NCBI GenBank assembly: GCA_029778535.1 | Contig: JAKOQB010000057.1 | Coordinates: forward strand, 86,506-150,505 | DNA: 64,000 nucleotides | Source of the DNA: Pseudomonadota bacterium | GTDB lineage: Bacteria > Pseudomonadota > Gammaproteobacteria > Burkholderiales > Burkholderiaceae_F | Direction of reading: 5' to 3' | Part shown: piece by piece, positions 19,312-28,383 of the stretch | Layout of the letters: every line of letters starts with the position of its first letter | Numbering within the stretch: position 1 is the stretch's first letter | Made by a program: the position numbers and the translations under genes | Notes under the pieces: model-generated | Seen by the model: the letters and a program-made list of their open reading frames with translations, nothing else | Database searches by the model: none | What the model was told of the DNA's origin: nothing

Positions 19312-20247
19312 TCAACCGCGGCCGTTGGCGGCGGCGGCCAGCGCGGTGAAATCGTCGGCGTAGCCGCGCAGCTTCTTCGCCAGGGTGGCGCGCTGCGCGG
19401 CGGTGGCGGCATTGATCAAGCGCGCGATCAGCTCGGCGTTGGCGCGGCGGTACTCCGTCAGTGCAGCGCGGCGTGCCGGGTCGCGCGGTTCGGCGAGCTG
19501 CGCGAAGAACTCGCGCACGCGGCGTGTTGCCTCGGCGGCGGGCGGCTGCTCGTCGTGAATCCGCCGCAGCATTTGCACCATCTCGTTCTGGCGCCGCTCG
19601 CGCTCGTCGAGCCACCACGTCTGCGTCTTCGATTCGAGCGCGTCGCGCAGGATCTGCATCTGCGCGTCGTTGACCGAGCCGAACCAGGACTCGGCGCGCT
19701 CGCCATAGCGCTTCACGCGCGCGTCGACCGATTCGCGCCCGCCGGCGAAGCGCACCAGCTCGCGCCGCGCGCTCGACGATTCCTTCGCCAGCTTGGCGGC
19801 AAAGTGATCGATCTGCGCCGGTGCCAGCGTCTGCGCCAGCGCGGCGATATCCGGAGCGACCTCGTCGCCGAGCGCGGCGAACTTCGCGTTCATCTGCTGC
19901 TGCAGCGTGGCCACGTCGTCCGCGCCGACGCGTCCGTCCAGCGTGCGCTGCGCGTCGGCCAGCAGTTGCGCGTAGCCGGTGAGCTGCGTCGCGCGATGCC
20001 AGCCGAGCAGCCGGCGCACGCGTTCGCCGGCCATCGCCTGCTGCCGCTCGTCGAGGTCCAGATAGCTGTCGAGCGCATACAGCAGCAGCGTGTCGGCGTT
20101 GTTGTAGCCGAGCTTCAGCGACGAGCACGCGGTGACCAGCAGCGTGACGCTGACCAGCACGAAGCGGCGCGCGTGCGCGCCCAGCCTGCCGCGCCGGGCG
20201 GCGGGGTCGCCGGTGCTACGATCGATTTCGTTTGCGACCACTCCCAT
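19312..20247 (-). CDS. DUF6279-like lipoprotein
   Basis: Up to 311 aa. A hydrophobic stretch RFVLVSVTLLVTACSSLKLGYNN (shown in part) contains a lipobox, so the mature protein starts at that Cys and is membrane-anchored. The remainder is alpha-helical: LDLDERQQAMAGERVRRLLGWHR, then repeated Arg/Glu-rich helices with WFGSVNDAQ and WWLDERERRQNEM. This pattern resembles the DUF6279 lipoprotein family of unknown function. The ATG at 20247 leaves a long pre-lipobox region of about 40 residues and lies only 26 bp from the divergent glmU start, so the true start may be further inside, for example GTG 20160. Confidence 0.65.
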   Translation of the reverse strand: MGVVANEIDRSTGDPAARRGRLGAHARRFVLVSVTLLVTACSSLKLGYNNADTLLLYALDSYLDLDERQQAMAGERVRRLLGWHRATQLTGYAQLLADAQRTLDGRVGADDVATLQQQMNAKFAALGDEVAPDIAALAQTLAPAQIDHFAAKLAKESSSARRELVRFAGGRESVDARVKRYGERAESWFGSVNDAQMQILRDALESKTQTWWLDERERRQNEMVQMLRRIHDEQPPAAEATRRVREFFAQLAEPRDPARRAALTEYRRANAELIARLINAATAAQRATLAKKLRGYADDFTALAAAANGRG

Positions 20248-20273
20248 AACCGCGGTTCTCTTCGTCGCGTTCG

Positions 20274-21656
20274 ATGAATATCGTCATCCTCGCCGCCGGC
20301 CAGGGCAAGCGCATGCGCTCCGCGCTGCCCAAGGTGCTGCACCCGGTCGCGGGACGGCCGATGCTAGCGCACGTGATCGCGACCGCGCAGCAGGTGGCCC
20401 GCGCGCGCGGCGTATCCGCCAACGTGATCGCGGTGATCGGGCATGGCGCCGATCAGGTACGCGCCGCCTTCTCTGGCCGCGGCGACCTGCATTTCGTTCT
20501 GCAGCAGCCGCAGCTGGGCACCGGACACGCGGTGCAGCAGGCCGTGCCGTGGCTGCGCGACGACGGGCCGACGCTGGTGCTGTACGGCGACGTGCCGCTG
20601 GTGCGGGTCGAGACGCTGAACCGCCTGCTCGACGGCGCCGGCGACGAGGTCGGCCTGCTGACGGTCGAACTGGCCGACCCGACCGGCTACGGCCGCATCG
20701 TGCGCGACGAGCGCGGCAGCGTTCGGCGGATCGTCGAGCAGAAGGATGCGAGCGCGAGCGAGCGCGCGCTGCGCGAGGTCAACACCGGCATCCTGGTCGC
20801 GCCGACCGCGCGGCTGAAGCGCTGGCTTGGCGCGCTGGGCAACGACAACGCGCAGCGCGAGTACTACCTGACCGACGTGATCGCGCAGGCAGTGCGCGAG
20901 GGCGTGCGCGTCGCCGCGGTCGCGGCGCACGACGCCGACGAAACGCTGGGCGTCAACAGCAAGGCTCAGCTCGCGGTGGTCGAGCGCAGCGCGCAGCGGC
21001 GCGCCGCCGGCGCGCTGATGGAGTCCGGCGTCACGCTGGCGGATCCTGCGCGCATCGATGTGCGCGGTGAACTCACGGCCGGCGCCGACGTGTCGATCGA
21101 CGTCGGCTGCGTGTTCGAAGGCCGCGTGCATCTGGCCGACGGCGTGCGCGTCGGACCGTATTGCGTACTGCGCGACGTGACGATCGGCGCGCGCACGCAG
21201 CTCGTCGCCTTCACGTATCTCGAAGGCACGACGGTCGGCGCCGATGCGCGCATCGGCCCGTACTCGCGCACGCGGCCGGGGGCGGTGCTCGACGACGAGG
21301 TGCACATCGGCAACTTCGTCGAGGTCAAGGCGAGCCGGCTTGGCCGCGGCGCCAAGGCGAATCACCTCGCCTACGTCGGCGACGCCGAGGTCGGCGCGCG
21401 CACCAACATCGGCGCCGGCACGATCACGGCGAACTACGACGGCGCCAACAAGCACAAGACCGAGATCGGCGCCGACGTGCAGATCGGCAGCAACGCAGTG
21501 CTGGTCGCGCCGGTGAAGGTCGGCGACGGCGCCACCGTCGGCGCCGGCTCGGTCGTGGCCAAGGAGGCGCCGGCGGGCAAGCTCACCGTCGCGCGCGCGC
21601 GGCAGGTCACCATCGAAGGCTGGAAACGGCCGGTGAAGAAACCCAAGCCGGCCTGA
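20274..21656 (+). CDS. glmU: Bifunctional GlmU (acetyltransferase/uridyltransferase)
   Basis: 460 aa. The N-terminal pyrophosphorylase domain starts with [20 protein letters not shown] (nucleotide-binding GxGxxM and Lys). The C-terminal half (from about 255) is a left-handed beta-helix of hexapeptide repeats with [10 protein letters not shown], the catalytic-site NFVEVKAS and [13 protein letters not shown]. It makes UDP-N-acetylglucosamine from glucosamine-1-phosphate for peptidoglycan and lipopolysaccharide. GlmS, which starts the same pathway, is encoded about 640 bp downstream, with an Lrp-type regulator on the opposite strand between them. Confidence 0.95.
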   Translation: MNIVILAAGQGKRMRSALPKVLHPVAGRPMLAHVIATAQQVARARGVSANVIAVIGHGADQVRAAFSGRGDLHFVLQQPQLGTGHAVQQAVPWLRDDGPTLVLYGDVPLVRVETLNRLLDGAGDEVGLLTVELADPTGYGRIVRDERGSVRRIVEQKDASASERALREVNTGILVAPTARLKRWLGALGNDNAQREYYLTDVIAQAVREGVRVAAVAAHDADETLGVNSKAQLAVVERSAQRRAAGALMESGVTLADPARIDVRGELTAGADVSIDVGCVFEGRVHLADGVRVGPYCVLRDVTIGARTQLVAFTYLEGTTVGADARIGPYSRTRPGAVLDDEVHIGNFVEVKASRLGRGAKANHLAYVGDAEVGARTNIGAGTITANYDGANKHKTEIGADVQIGSNAVLVAPVKVGDGATVGAGSVVAKEAPAGKLTVARARQVTIEGWKRPVKKPKPA

Positions 21657-21665
21657 CGCGCGCCC

Positions 21666-22142
21666 TCAAACGCGGATCCGCGGCGCGAATTTGCTGCGCC
21701 TGACGCTGAAAAAGCTGCGCACGTTGCGCACGTTCGCTTCAGTTGTCAGCACGCGGTGCACGAACGCGTGGTACGCGGGCATGTCGCGCACATGCACGAC
21801 GAGGACGAAGTCGGGTCCGGACGAGACCCGATAGCACTGCTGGATCTCGGGCTCGCCCGCCACCCGCGACTCGAAGGCCGCGAGCGCCTCGGCCGACTGC
21901 TGGGCGAGGCTGACCTCGATGATCGCGGTCAGTCCGTGGCCGAGCGCGTCATGCGACACGATCGCGATCCGCCGCTCGATCACTCCCGTCTCGACCAGCC
22001 GCCGAACCCGCCGCAGGCAGGTGGCGGGCGAGATATGCGCGCGCCGGGCCAACCCGTCGTTGGTCAGAGCGCAGTCATCCTGAAGGATGTCCAGCAGCCG
22101 GCGGTCGGTCGCGTCGAGGACAGGCGGCAGATTATCCGGCAT
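21666..22142 (-). CDS. Lrp/AsnC-family transcriptional regulator
   Basis: 158 aa. The winged HTH is at about 8-60 (LDATDRRLLDILQDDCALTN then LARRAHISPATCLRRVRRL, with VIERRIAIV as wing) and the RAM/AsnC ligand-binding domain fills 70-150, ending with the pattern FVLVVHVRDMPAYHAFVHRVL. Such proteins form octamers that sense amino acids. It is divergent from glmS; the 149-bp region between them holds a palindrome and is AT-rich, suggesting self-regulation and perhaps control of glmS. Confidence 0.9.
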   Translation of the reverse strand: MPDNLPPVLDATDRRLLDILQDDCALTNDGLARRAHISPATCLRRVRRLVETGVIERRIAIVSHDALGHGLTAIIEVSLAQQSAEALAAFESRVAGEPEIQQCYRVSSGPDFVLVVHVRDMPAYHAFVHRVLTTEANVRNVRSFFSVRRSKFAPRIRV

Positions 22143-22196
22143 TTTCTTCCCATGAAGTTAGATCGGAGCAAGATCATTGCACTCAACAGTCAGGCG

Positions 22197-22209
22197 GCAA
22201 TGTTATTGC
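22197..22209. promoter_or_regulatory. Palindrome in the lrp-glmS divergent region
   Basis: GCAAT-GTT-ATTGC, a perfect inverted repeat in the AT-rich divergent region, 55 bp before the regulator start and about 83 bp before glmS. Lrp-family proteins bind such AT-rich palindromes. Binding here is inferred only from position. Confidence 0.4.
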
Positions 22210-22291
22210 AATATGAGAAGAGATTTAAGAACATCTTCCACGCAGATGTCGCTAGGATCGGCATCGATTCAGTCCAATCGGGAGAGGGGTG

Positions 22292-24127
<1,836 letters not shown>

Positions 24128-24143
24128 CCGGTCTTGCGCTCAA

Positions 24144-27098
24144 CTACGCCGTCTCGACCGGCTGCGCCTGCTTCGCTGCCGCGCGCGCGGCGATGCGCTC
24201 CATCCGCTGGCGCGTGGTCTCGATCACCGCGGTCAGCCCCTCGCGCTCCGACAGGCGCGCCAGTTCGGCCAGCTTGTTGGCCGGCAGCGGCGGGCTCAGG
24301 AAGTGGCCCTGCACCTTCTCGCAGCCGGCCTGCCGCAGGAACTCCATCTGCTCGGCCGTCTCCACGCCTTCGGCGACGACTTCCTTGCGCAGCGTGTGGG
24401 CCATGTTGATGATCGCCGTGGCGATCGCGGCGGCGTCCTTGTCGGCCGTCACGTTCACCATGAAGGACCGGTCGAGCTTCAGGATCGACGCCGGCAGCGT
24501 CTTCAGGTACGTGAACGACGAGTAGCCGGTGCCGAAGTCGTCGATCGCGACATGCGCCGCGGTGTTCTCGAGCGCGCGCAGCGAGGCGATCGCCGCCTCC
24601 CCGCCGTCGATGATCAGCGACTCGGTGACCTCGATCTCGAGGCTGCCCGGCTCCATGTGGGTGGCAGCCATCGTGTAGTAGACGGACGCGACGAAGTCCG
24701 GCTGCCGCAGCTGCCGGCTCGACACGTTGACGGCCACGCGCGGGATGCGCACGCCCTCGGCGATCCAGCGCCCGTGCTGCAGGCAGGCATCGCGCAGCGC
24801 CCAGGCGCCGAGCCGCTCGATCAGGCCGGTTTCCTCGGCCAGCTCGATGAACGCGCTCGGCGACAGCAGACCGCGCTTCGGATGGCGCCAGCGCAGCAGC
24901 GCTTCCGCGCCGCAGATGCGTCCGGTCGCCAGTTCGAACTGCGGCTGATAGTGCAGCTCGAACTGGTTGTTCTCGAGCGCCTGGCGCAGCTCGCGGTCGA
25001 GCGTGACGCGGCGGTTCATCTCGACGTTCATCGTCGCCTCGAAGAACGCGTAGCGGCCGCGCCCGTTCTCCTTGGCGCGATACATTGCCGTGTCGGCCTT
25101 CTTCACCAGCTCGGCGCCGGATTCGCCGTCGTCGGGATAGATCGCGATGCCGACGCTGGCGCCGACGTACACGCTGTGACCTTCGACATCGAACGGCTTG
25201 GTCATCGCCTTGACCAGCTTGCGCGCGGCCTGGCTCGCGTCCTTCGCCGACTCGATGCCGTTCAGGATCACCGTGAACTCGTCGCCGCCGTGGCGGCCGA
25301 CGAGGTCGGTGTCGCGCACGCTGGCACGAATGCGCTCCGCCGCACGCTTCAGCAGCGTGTCGCCGGCCGAATGGCCGAGCGTGTCGTTGGTCTGCTTGAA
25401 GCGGTCCAGGTCGATGAACAACACCGCGGCGCGCGTGCCGGCGGCCCTGGCCTGCGCCAGTTCCTGCTCGAGGATCGTCTGCAGGTGCTGGCGATTCGGC
25501 AGCCCGGTCAGCCCGTCGAGATGCGCCATCACGTGCAGCCGGCGGTCGCGCTCGATCGTCGACAGCGCCACCGCCAGCCGATCGGCGATGTCGCGGATCA
25601 GCGCGCGGCGCTGCGGCGTCAGTGCAACCGGCGCGGCACGGCCGAGCACGATCAGGCCCCAAACGCGCCGGCTGCGCATGATCGGCTGCACCAGATACAC
25701 GGATGCGTTCGCCGGCCGCAGCGCCGGCAGGTAGCCGTTCGGCAGCGGCGGCTGCGGCTGCCATTCCCACGTTGCTGCGGCGACACTGAAGAGCCTGGGG
25801 TCCGGGTTCCACGCGATCGCCTTGGCCGGCGCCAGGTCATCGCTGTCGGCGGCGAAGGCGTAGATGCGCAACTGGCCCGGGCTGCCGGGTTCGGCCACGC
25901 CGAGGCTCAGCAGTTGCGCGCCCGAGATCTCCTTGAGCGCCTGCAGCGCGAGCTTGCACAGCATGCCGAGGTCGGGCGACACCAGGATCGTGCGATCCAT
26001 CTCCGAATAGGCCTGCATCGTGCGGAACTGCAGCCCGAGCCGCTCGGCCATCGCGTTGAACGCCTGCGCGACGCGCCCGAATTCGTCCTGCTGCGAGGCG
26101 GCCATCCGGACCGAGAAATCGTTGTCGGCGATGCGCTGCGCGCCGAGCAGCAGGCGCTCGAGCGGCACCAGGATGCGCCGCATCTGGTTCAGGCTCAGCG
26201 CCAGCGCCAGCAGCAGCGCGAGTCCGGCCACGAAAACGACGCTGGCGCGAAACGAGCGGCCGGTCTGCAGCGCGGCGCGATCCGAGCGGATCGCCATCAC
26301 CATCCAGTCCTCCTGCGACGCCAGGCCGCGCAGCGGCAGCTCGACAGTCAGCCCCTGCATCGGCTCGCCGCGTTGCGACCAGTTCACGACCGGCAGCGCG
26401 TCGCGCGTGCGCGGGGTCAGCATCGCCGTCGGCAGTTCGAGCGCGGGGCGCGAGCAGTACAGCCGCGCACCGCCGGCGGTCGCCACGCAATAGTCGATCG
26501 GCGCCCCTTCCGGCTCGCCGCCGCTCCACAACAGCGTGGGGTCGATCACGGCGACGATCGCGAAGCGCCCGGTGCCCGCGGCGAATGCGTGCACGAGCAC
26601 GAGGTCGGCCGCCGCCTGGTCGGTGCGGGTCGCAATGGTCGCGCGTTGCAGGTCTGCTGCGGCCGCCAGGTCGCGCAAATACGGCGCATCGGGGAGCGCG
26701 CCGCTGGCGCGCACCACGCGTCCGTCGCGATCGAGCAGCGCGAGCCCCCTGAGCTCGCGACTGACCTCATCCGGCGCGGGCCAGCGCATCGTCGCCGGCT
26801 CGGCGGCAAGGCGCTCGAGCGCGCGCAGGTCGGCGTCGATCCGGCGCAGCCGCTCGAGCGCGAGCTCGCCGTACGCGCGCGCGGCATGCGCCAGTTCGGC
26901 GTGATCGGACTCGTGCAGGAACGCGCTCAGGCGCACGAACAGCGCGACGCCGAGCACGACCACCGGCACCAGCGCGGCGAGCAGGAACAGCACCATCAGC
27001 CTTCGGCCGACCCGGCTGTGCACGAAAAGCACCCTCAGGATCGACATCGGCGGTTCGTGCTCCGCGGCGGCGGGCGGGGAGTTGATCGTCTCGCTCAT
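24144..27098 (-). CDS. Membrane GGDEF-EAL protein with extracytoplasmic sensor (paralogue 1)
   Basis: 984 aa. An N-terminal membrane segment (about 32-58) and a second (about 275-298) flank an extracytoplasmic sensor region. Then HAMP (about 300-355, DEFGRVAQAFNAMAERL), a GAF-like domain (about 360-515), GGDEF (about 525-690) with intact GGDEF at about 604, and EAL (about 715-965) with intact AEALLRW, EVTES, IDDFGTGYSS and AEGVET. Both c-di-GMP synthesis and hydrolysis residues are present, so activity may be switched by the sensor. It shares the whole architecture with the protein at 28384-31377 and an upstream palindrome. Confidence 0.9.
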   Translation of the reverse strand: MSETINSPPAAAEHEPPMSILRVLFVHSRVGRRLMVLFLLAALVPVVVLGVALFVRLSAFLHESDHAELAHAARAYGELALERLRRIDADLRALERLAAEPATMRWPAPDEVSRELRGLALLDRDGRVVRASGALPDAPYLRDLAAAADLQRATIATRTDQAAADLVLVHAFAAGTGRFAIVAVIDPTLLWSGGEPEGAPIDYCVATAGGARLYCSRPALELPTAMLTPRTRDALPVVNWSQRGEPMQGLTVELPLRGLASQEDWMVMAIRSDRAALQTGRSFRASVVFVAGLALLLALALSLNQMRRILVPLERLLLGAQRIADNDFSVRMAASQQDEFGRVAQAFNAMAERLGLQFRTMQAYSEMDRTILVSPDLGMLCKLALQALKEISGAQLLSLGVAEPGSPGQLRIYAFAADSDDLAPAKAIAWNPDPRLFSVAAATWEWQPQPPLPNGYLPALRPANASVYLVQPIMRSRRVWGLIVLGRAAPVALTPQRRALIRDIADRLAVALSTIERDRRLHVMAHLDGLTGLPNRQHLQTILEQELAQARAAGTRAAVLFIDLDRFKQTNDTLGHSAGDTLLKRAAERIRASVRDTDLVGRHGGDEFTVILNGIESAKDASQAARKLVKAMTKPFDVEGHSVYVGASVGIAIYPDDGESGAELVKKADTAMYRAKENGRGRYAFFEATMNVEMNRRVTLDRELRQALENNQFELHYQPQFELATGRICGAEALLRWRHPKRGLLSPSAFIELAEETGLIERLGAWALRDACLQHGRWIAEGVRIPRVAVNVSSRQLRQPDFVASVYYTMAATHMEPGSLEIEVTESLIIDGGEAAIASLRALENTAAHVAIDDFGTGYSSFTYLKTLPASILKLDRSFMVNVTADKDAAAIATAIINMAHTLRKEVVAEGVETAEQMEFLRQAGCEKVQGHFLSPPLPANKLAELARLSEREGLTAVIETTRQRMERIAARAAAKQAQPVETA

Positions 27099-27228
27099 AC
27101 TTGGCCGCGCGGTGCCGCGCGGTTCGTCCGGCAGCGCGCCGCGGTGAAGTGAATGTCAGCCTAACGGCCCCATCGCGGCGCCGGAAGAGCGCGCTCGTGC
27201 AATCCGTCCGCGCCGTTGTGCCGTTCTT

Positions 27229-27245
27229 CGGATGCGCCTCATCCG
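27229..27245 (-). promoter_or_regulatory. CGGAT-N7-ATCCG palindrome upstream of GGDEF-EAL paralogue 1
   Basis: An inverted repeat of 5 bp arms about 140 bp before the start of paralogue 1. The same arms and spacing occur about 150 bp before paralogue 2 (31521-31537), and GCCGTTAGGCT follows on the minus strand in both cases. Common regulation by a dimeric repressor or activator is inferred. Confidence 0.35.
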
Positions 27246-27311
27246 CACGCATGAGGTGCGCGCGCGCCGCGCTGTGGCAGGCGCACGTCCCGCGCGCGGA
27301 TTCCGACCGCG

Positions 27312-28367
27312 TCAGCCGCGCCGCGTGGGCGCCGCGGGCCGTCGCGCGAATCCGAGTGCGCTGCGCAGCGTGCCCAGCAGCCCGGCCGGTTCCGGCTGTG
27401 CTTCCACGACCGGCGCCGGCTTGGCGGCGCTGTCGCCGCGCCTGGCATCGGCGCCATCGGCCGGCGCGCGCGCGCCGGACAGAAGGCCCAGCGCAGCGCA
27501 ACCGTTGACGAAGTTGCACGCGGTCTCCAGTCGCACGCCGGCACGCTCGGCGAGCTGGCCGACGGTGAGCGCTTCGGCCTTCAGCAGCGAGGCCATGCGC
27601 ACGTCGGATCGATAGTGCGGCAGGCGACTGAAGTCCGGCCATTGCCGCAGCCGATACGGCTTGCTGACGTGCAGCTCGGGACGCAGTTCGCCATTGGCGC
27701 CGGTCAGCCAGTAGATCCAGTCCAGCTTCAGCACGGGCTCGAACTGGCGTTTGCGTTCGATCAGCGCCTTCTGTTCGTCCTCGGTCAGGTTCAGCAGCTT
27801 GACGGGTTCGTTCTTGCGCATCAGGTCCGCGAGCTCGGCCAGCGTCAGTCGCGAGGTGAAGCCGCGATTCGGCAGCGCCGAGAAGATCTTGGTGTCACGC
27901 ACGCTCATTACGGTGACCGCGCTCAGCGCATCCTGCAGCACCCACCGCACCGCGGTGCGGATCGACGTGTGGATGCCGCGCTCGCCGCCCGCGGTCTCGC
28001 CGCCGAATCCCAGCGGCAGTGTCGTGGTCGCGCTGGTGCCGTCGCGGCGCCGCTCCAGTTCGGCCTGCGCCTTGTGCAGCACCTCGATCGTGCGTGCGCT
28101 GTTCAGCGGCCGGTGGATCACGCAGAACGCATTTGCGGGCGGCGTGCCCGAATCGTCGAACACGATGTACAGGGCCGAGTCGCGCGCCGCGCCCGTGCGG
28201 TTCAGATCCTCGAGCGAACCGGCGTCGAGGATCACGACGTCGCTCGCGGCGGCCTCGTCGATGCGCCAGCGGTTGCCGAGCATCGGCAACAGCAGGCGCA
28301 GCATCGAGCGCGCCGCCGCCTCCGACGACTTGGTGACACCGTGAAACGCAACGGTGAATTCGCTCAT
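27312..28367 (-). CDS. Unknown protein between two GGDEF-EAL genes
   Basis: 351 aa, no signal peptide or membrane segment. Not recognised with confidence. The N-terminal 115 residues alternate beta strands and helices (VAFHGVTKSSEAA, DVVILDAG, YIVFDDSG) like a degenerate receiver domain. Residues 225-295 hold a helical region ending in LTVGQLAERAGVRLETACNFV, which looks like a helix-turn-helix or winged helix. The last 50 residues are low-complexity Pro/Ala/Arg. It starts 16 bp after paralogue 2 and precedes paralogue 1, so it could be an adaptor or effector in the same c-di-GMP circuit. Confidence 0.6.
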   Translation of the reverse strand: MSEFTVAFHGVTKSSEAAARSMLRLLLPMLGNRWRIDEAAASDVVILDAGSLEDLNRTGAARDSALYIVFDDSGTPPANAFCVIHRPLNSARTIEVLHKAQAELERRRDGTSATTTLPLGFGGETAGGERGIHTSIRTAVRWVLQDALSAVTVMSVRDTKIFSALPNRGFTSRLTLAELADLMRKNEPVKLLNLTEDEQKALIERKRQFEPVLKLDWIYWLTGANGELRPELHVSKPYRLRQWPDFSRLPHYRSDVRMASLLKAEALTVGQLAERAGVRLETACNFVNGCAALGLLSGARAPADGADARRGDSAAKPAPVVEAQPEPAGLLGTLRSALGFARRPAAPTRRG

Positions 28368-28383
28368 GGATCCAGTCTCCGTT

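Noticed and set aside
22143..22291. A glmS ribozyme in the glmS leader
   Set aside because: The leader is too short and lacks the core; glmS ribozymes occur mainly in Firmicutes.
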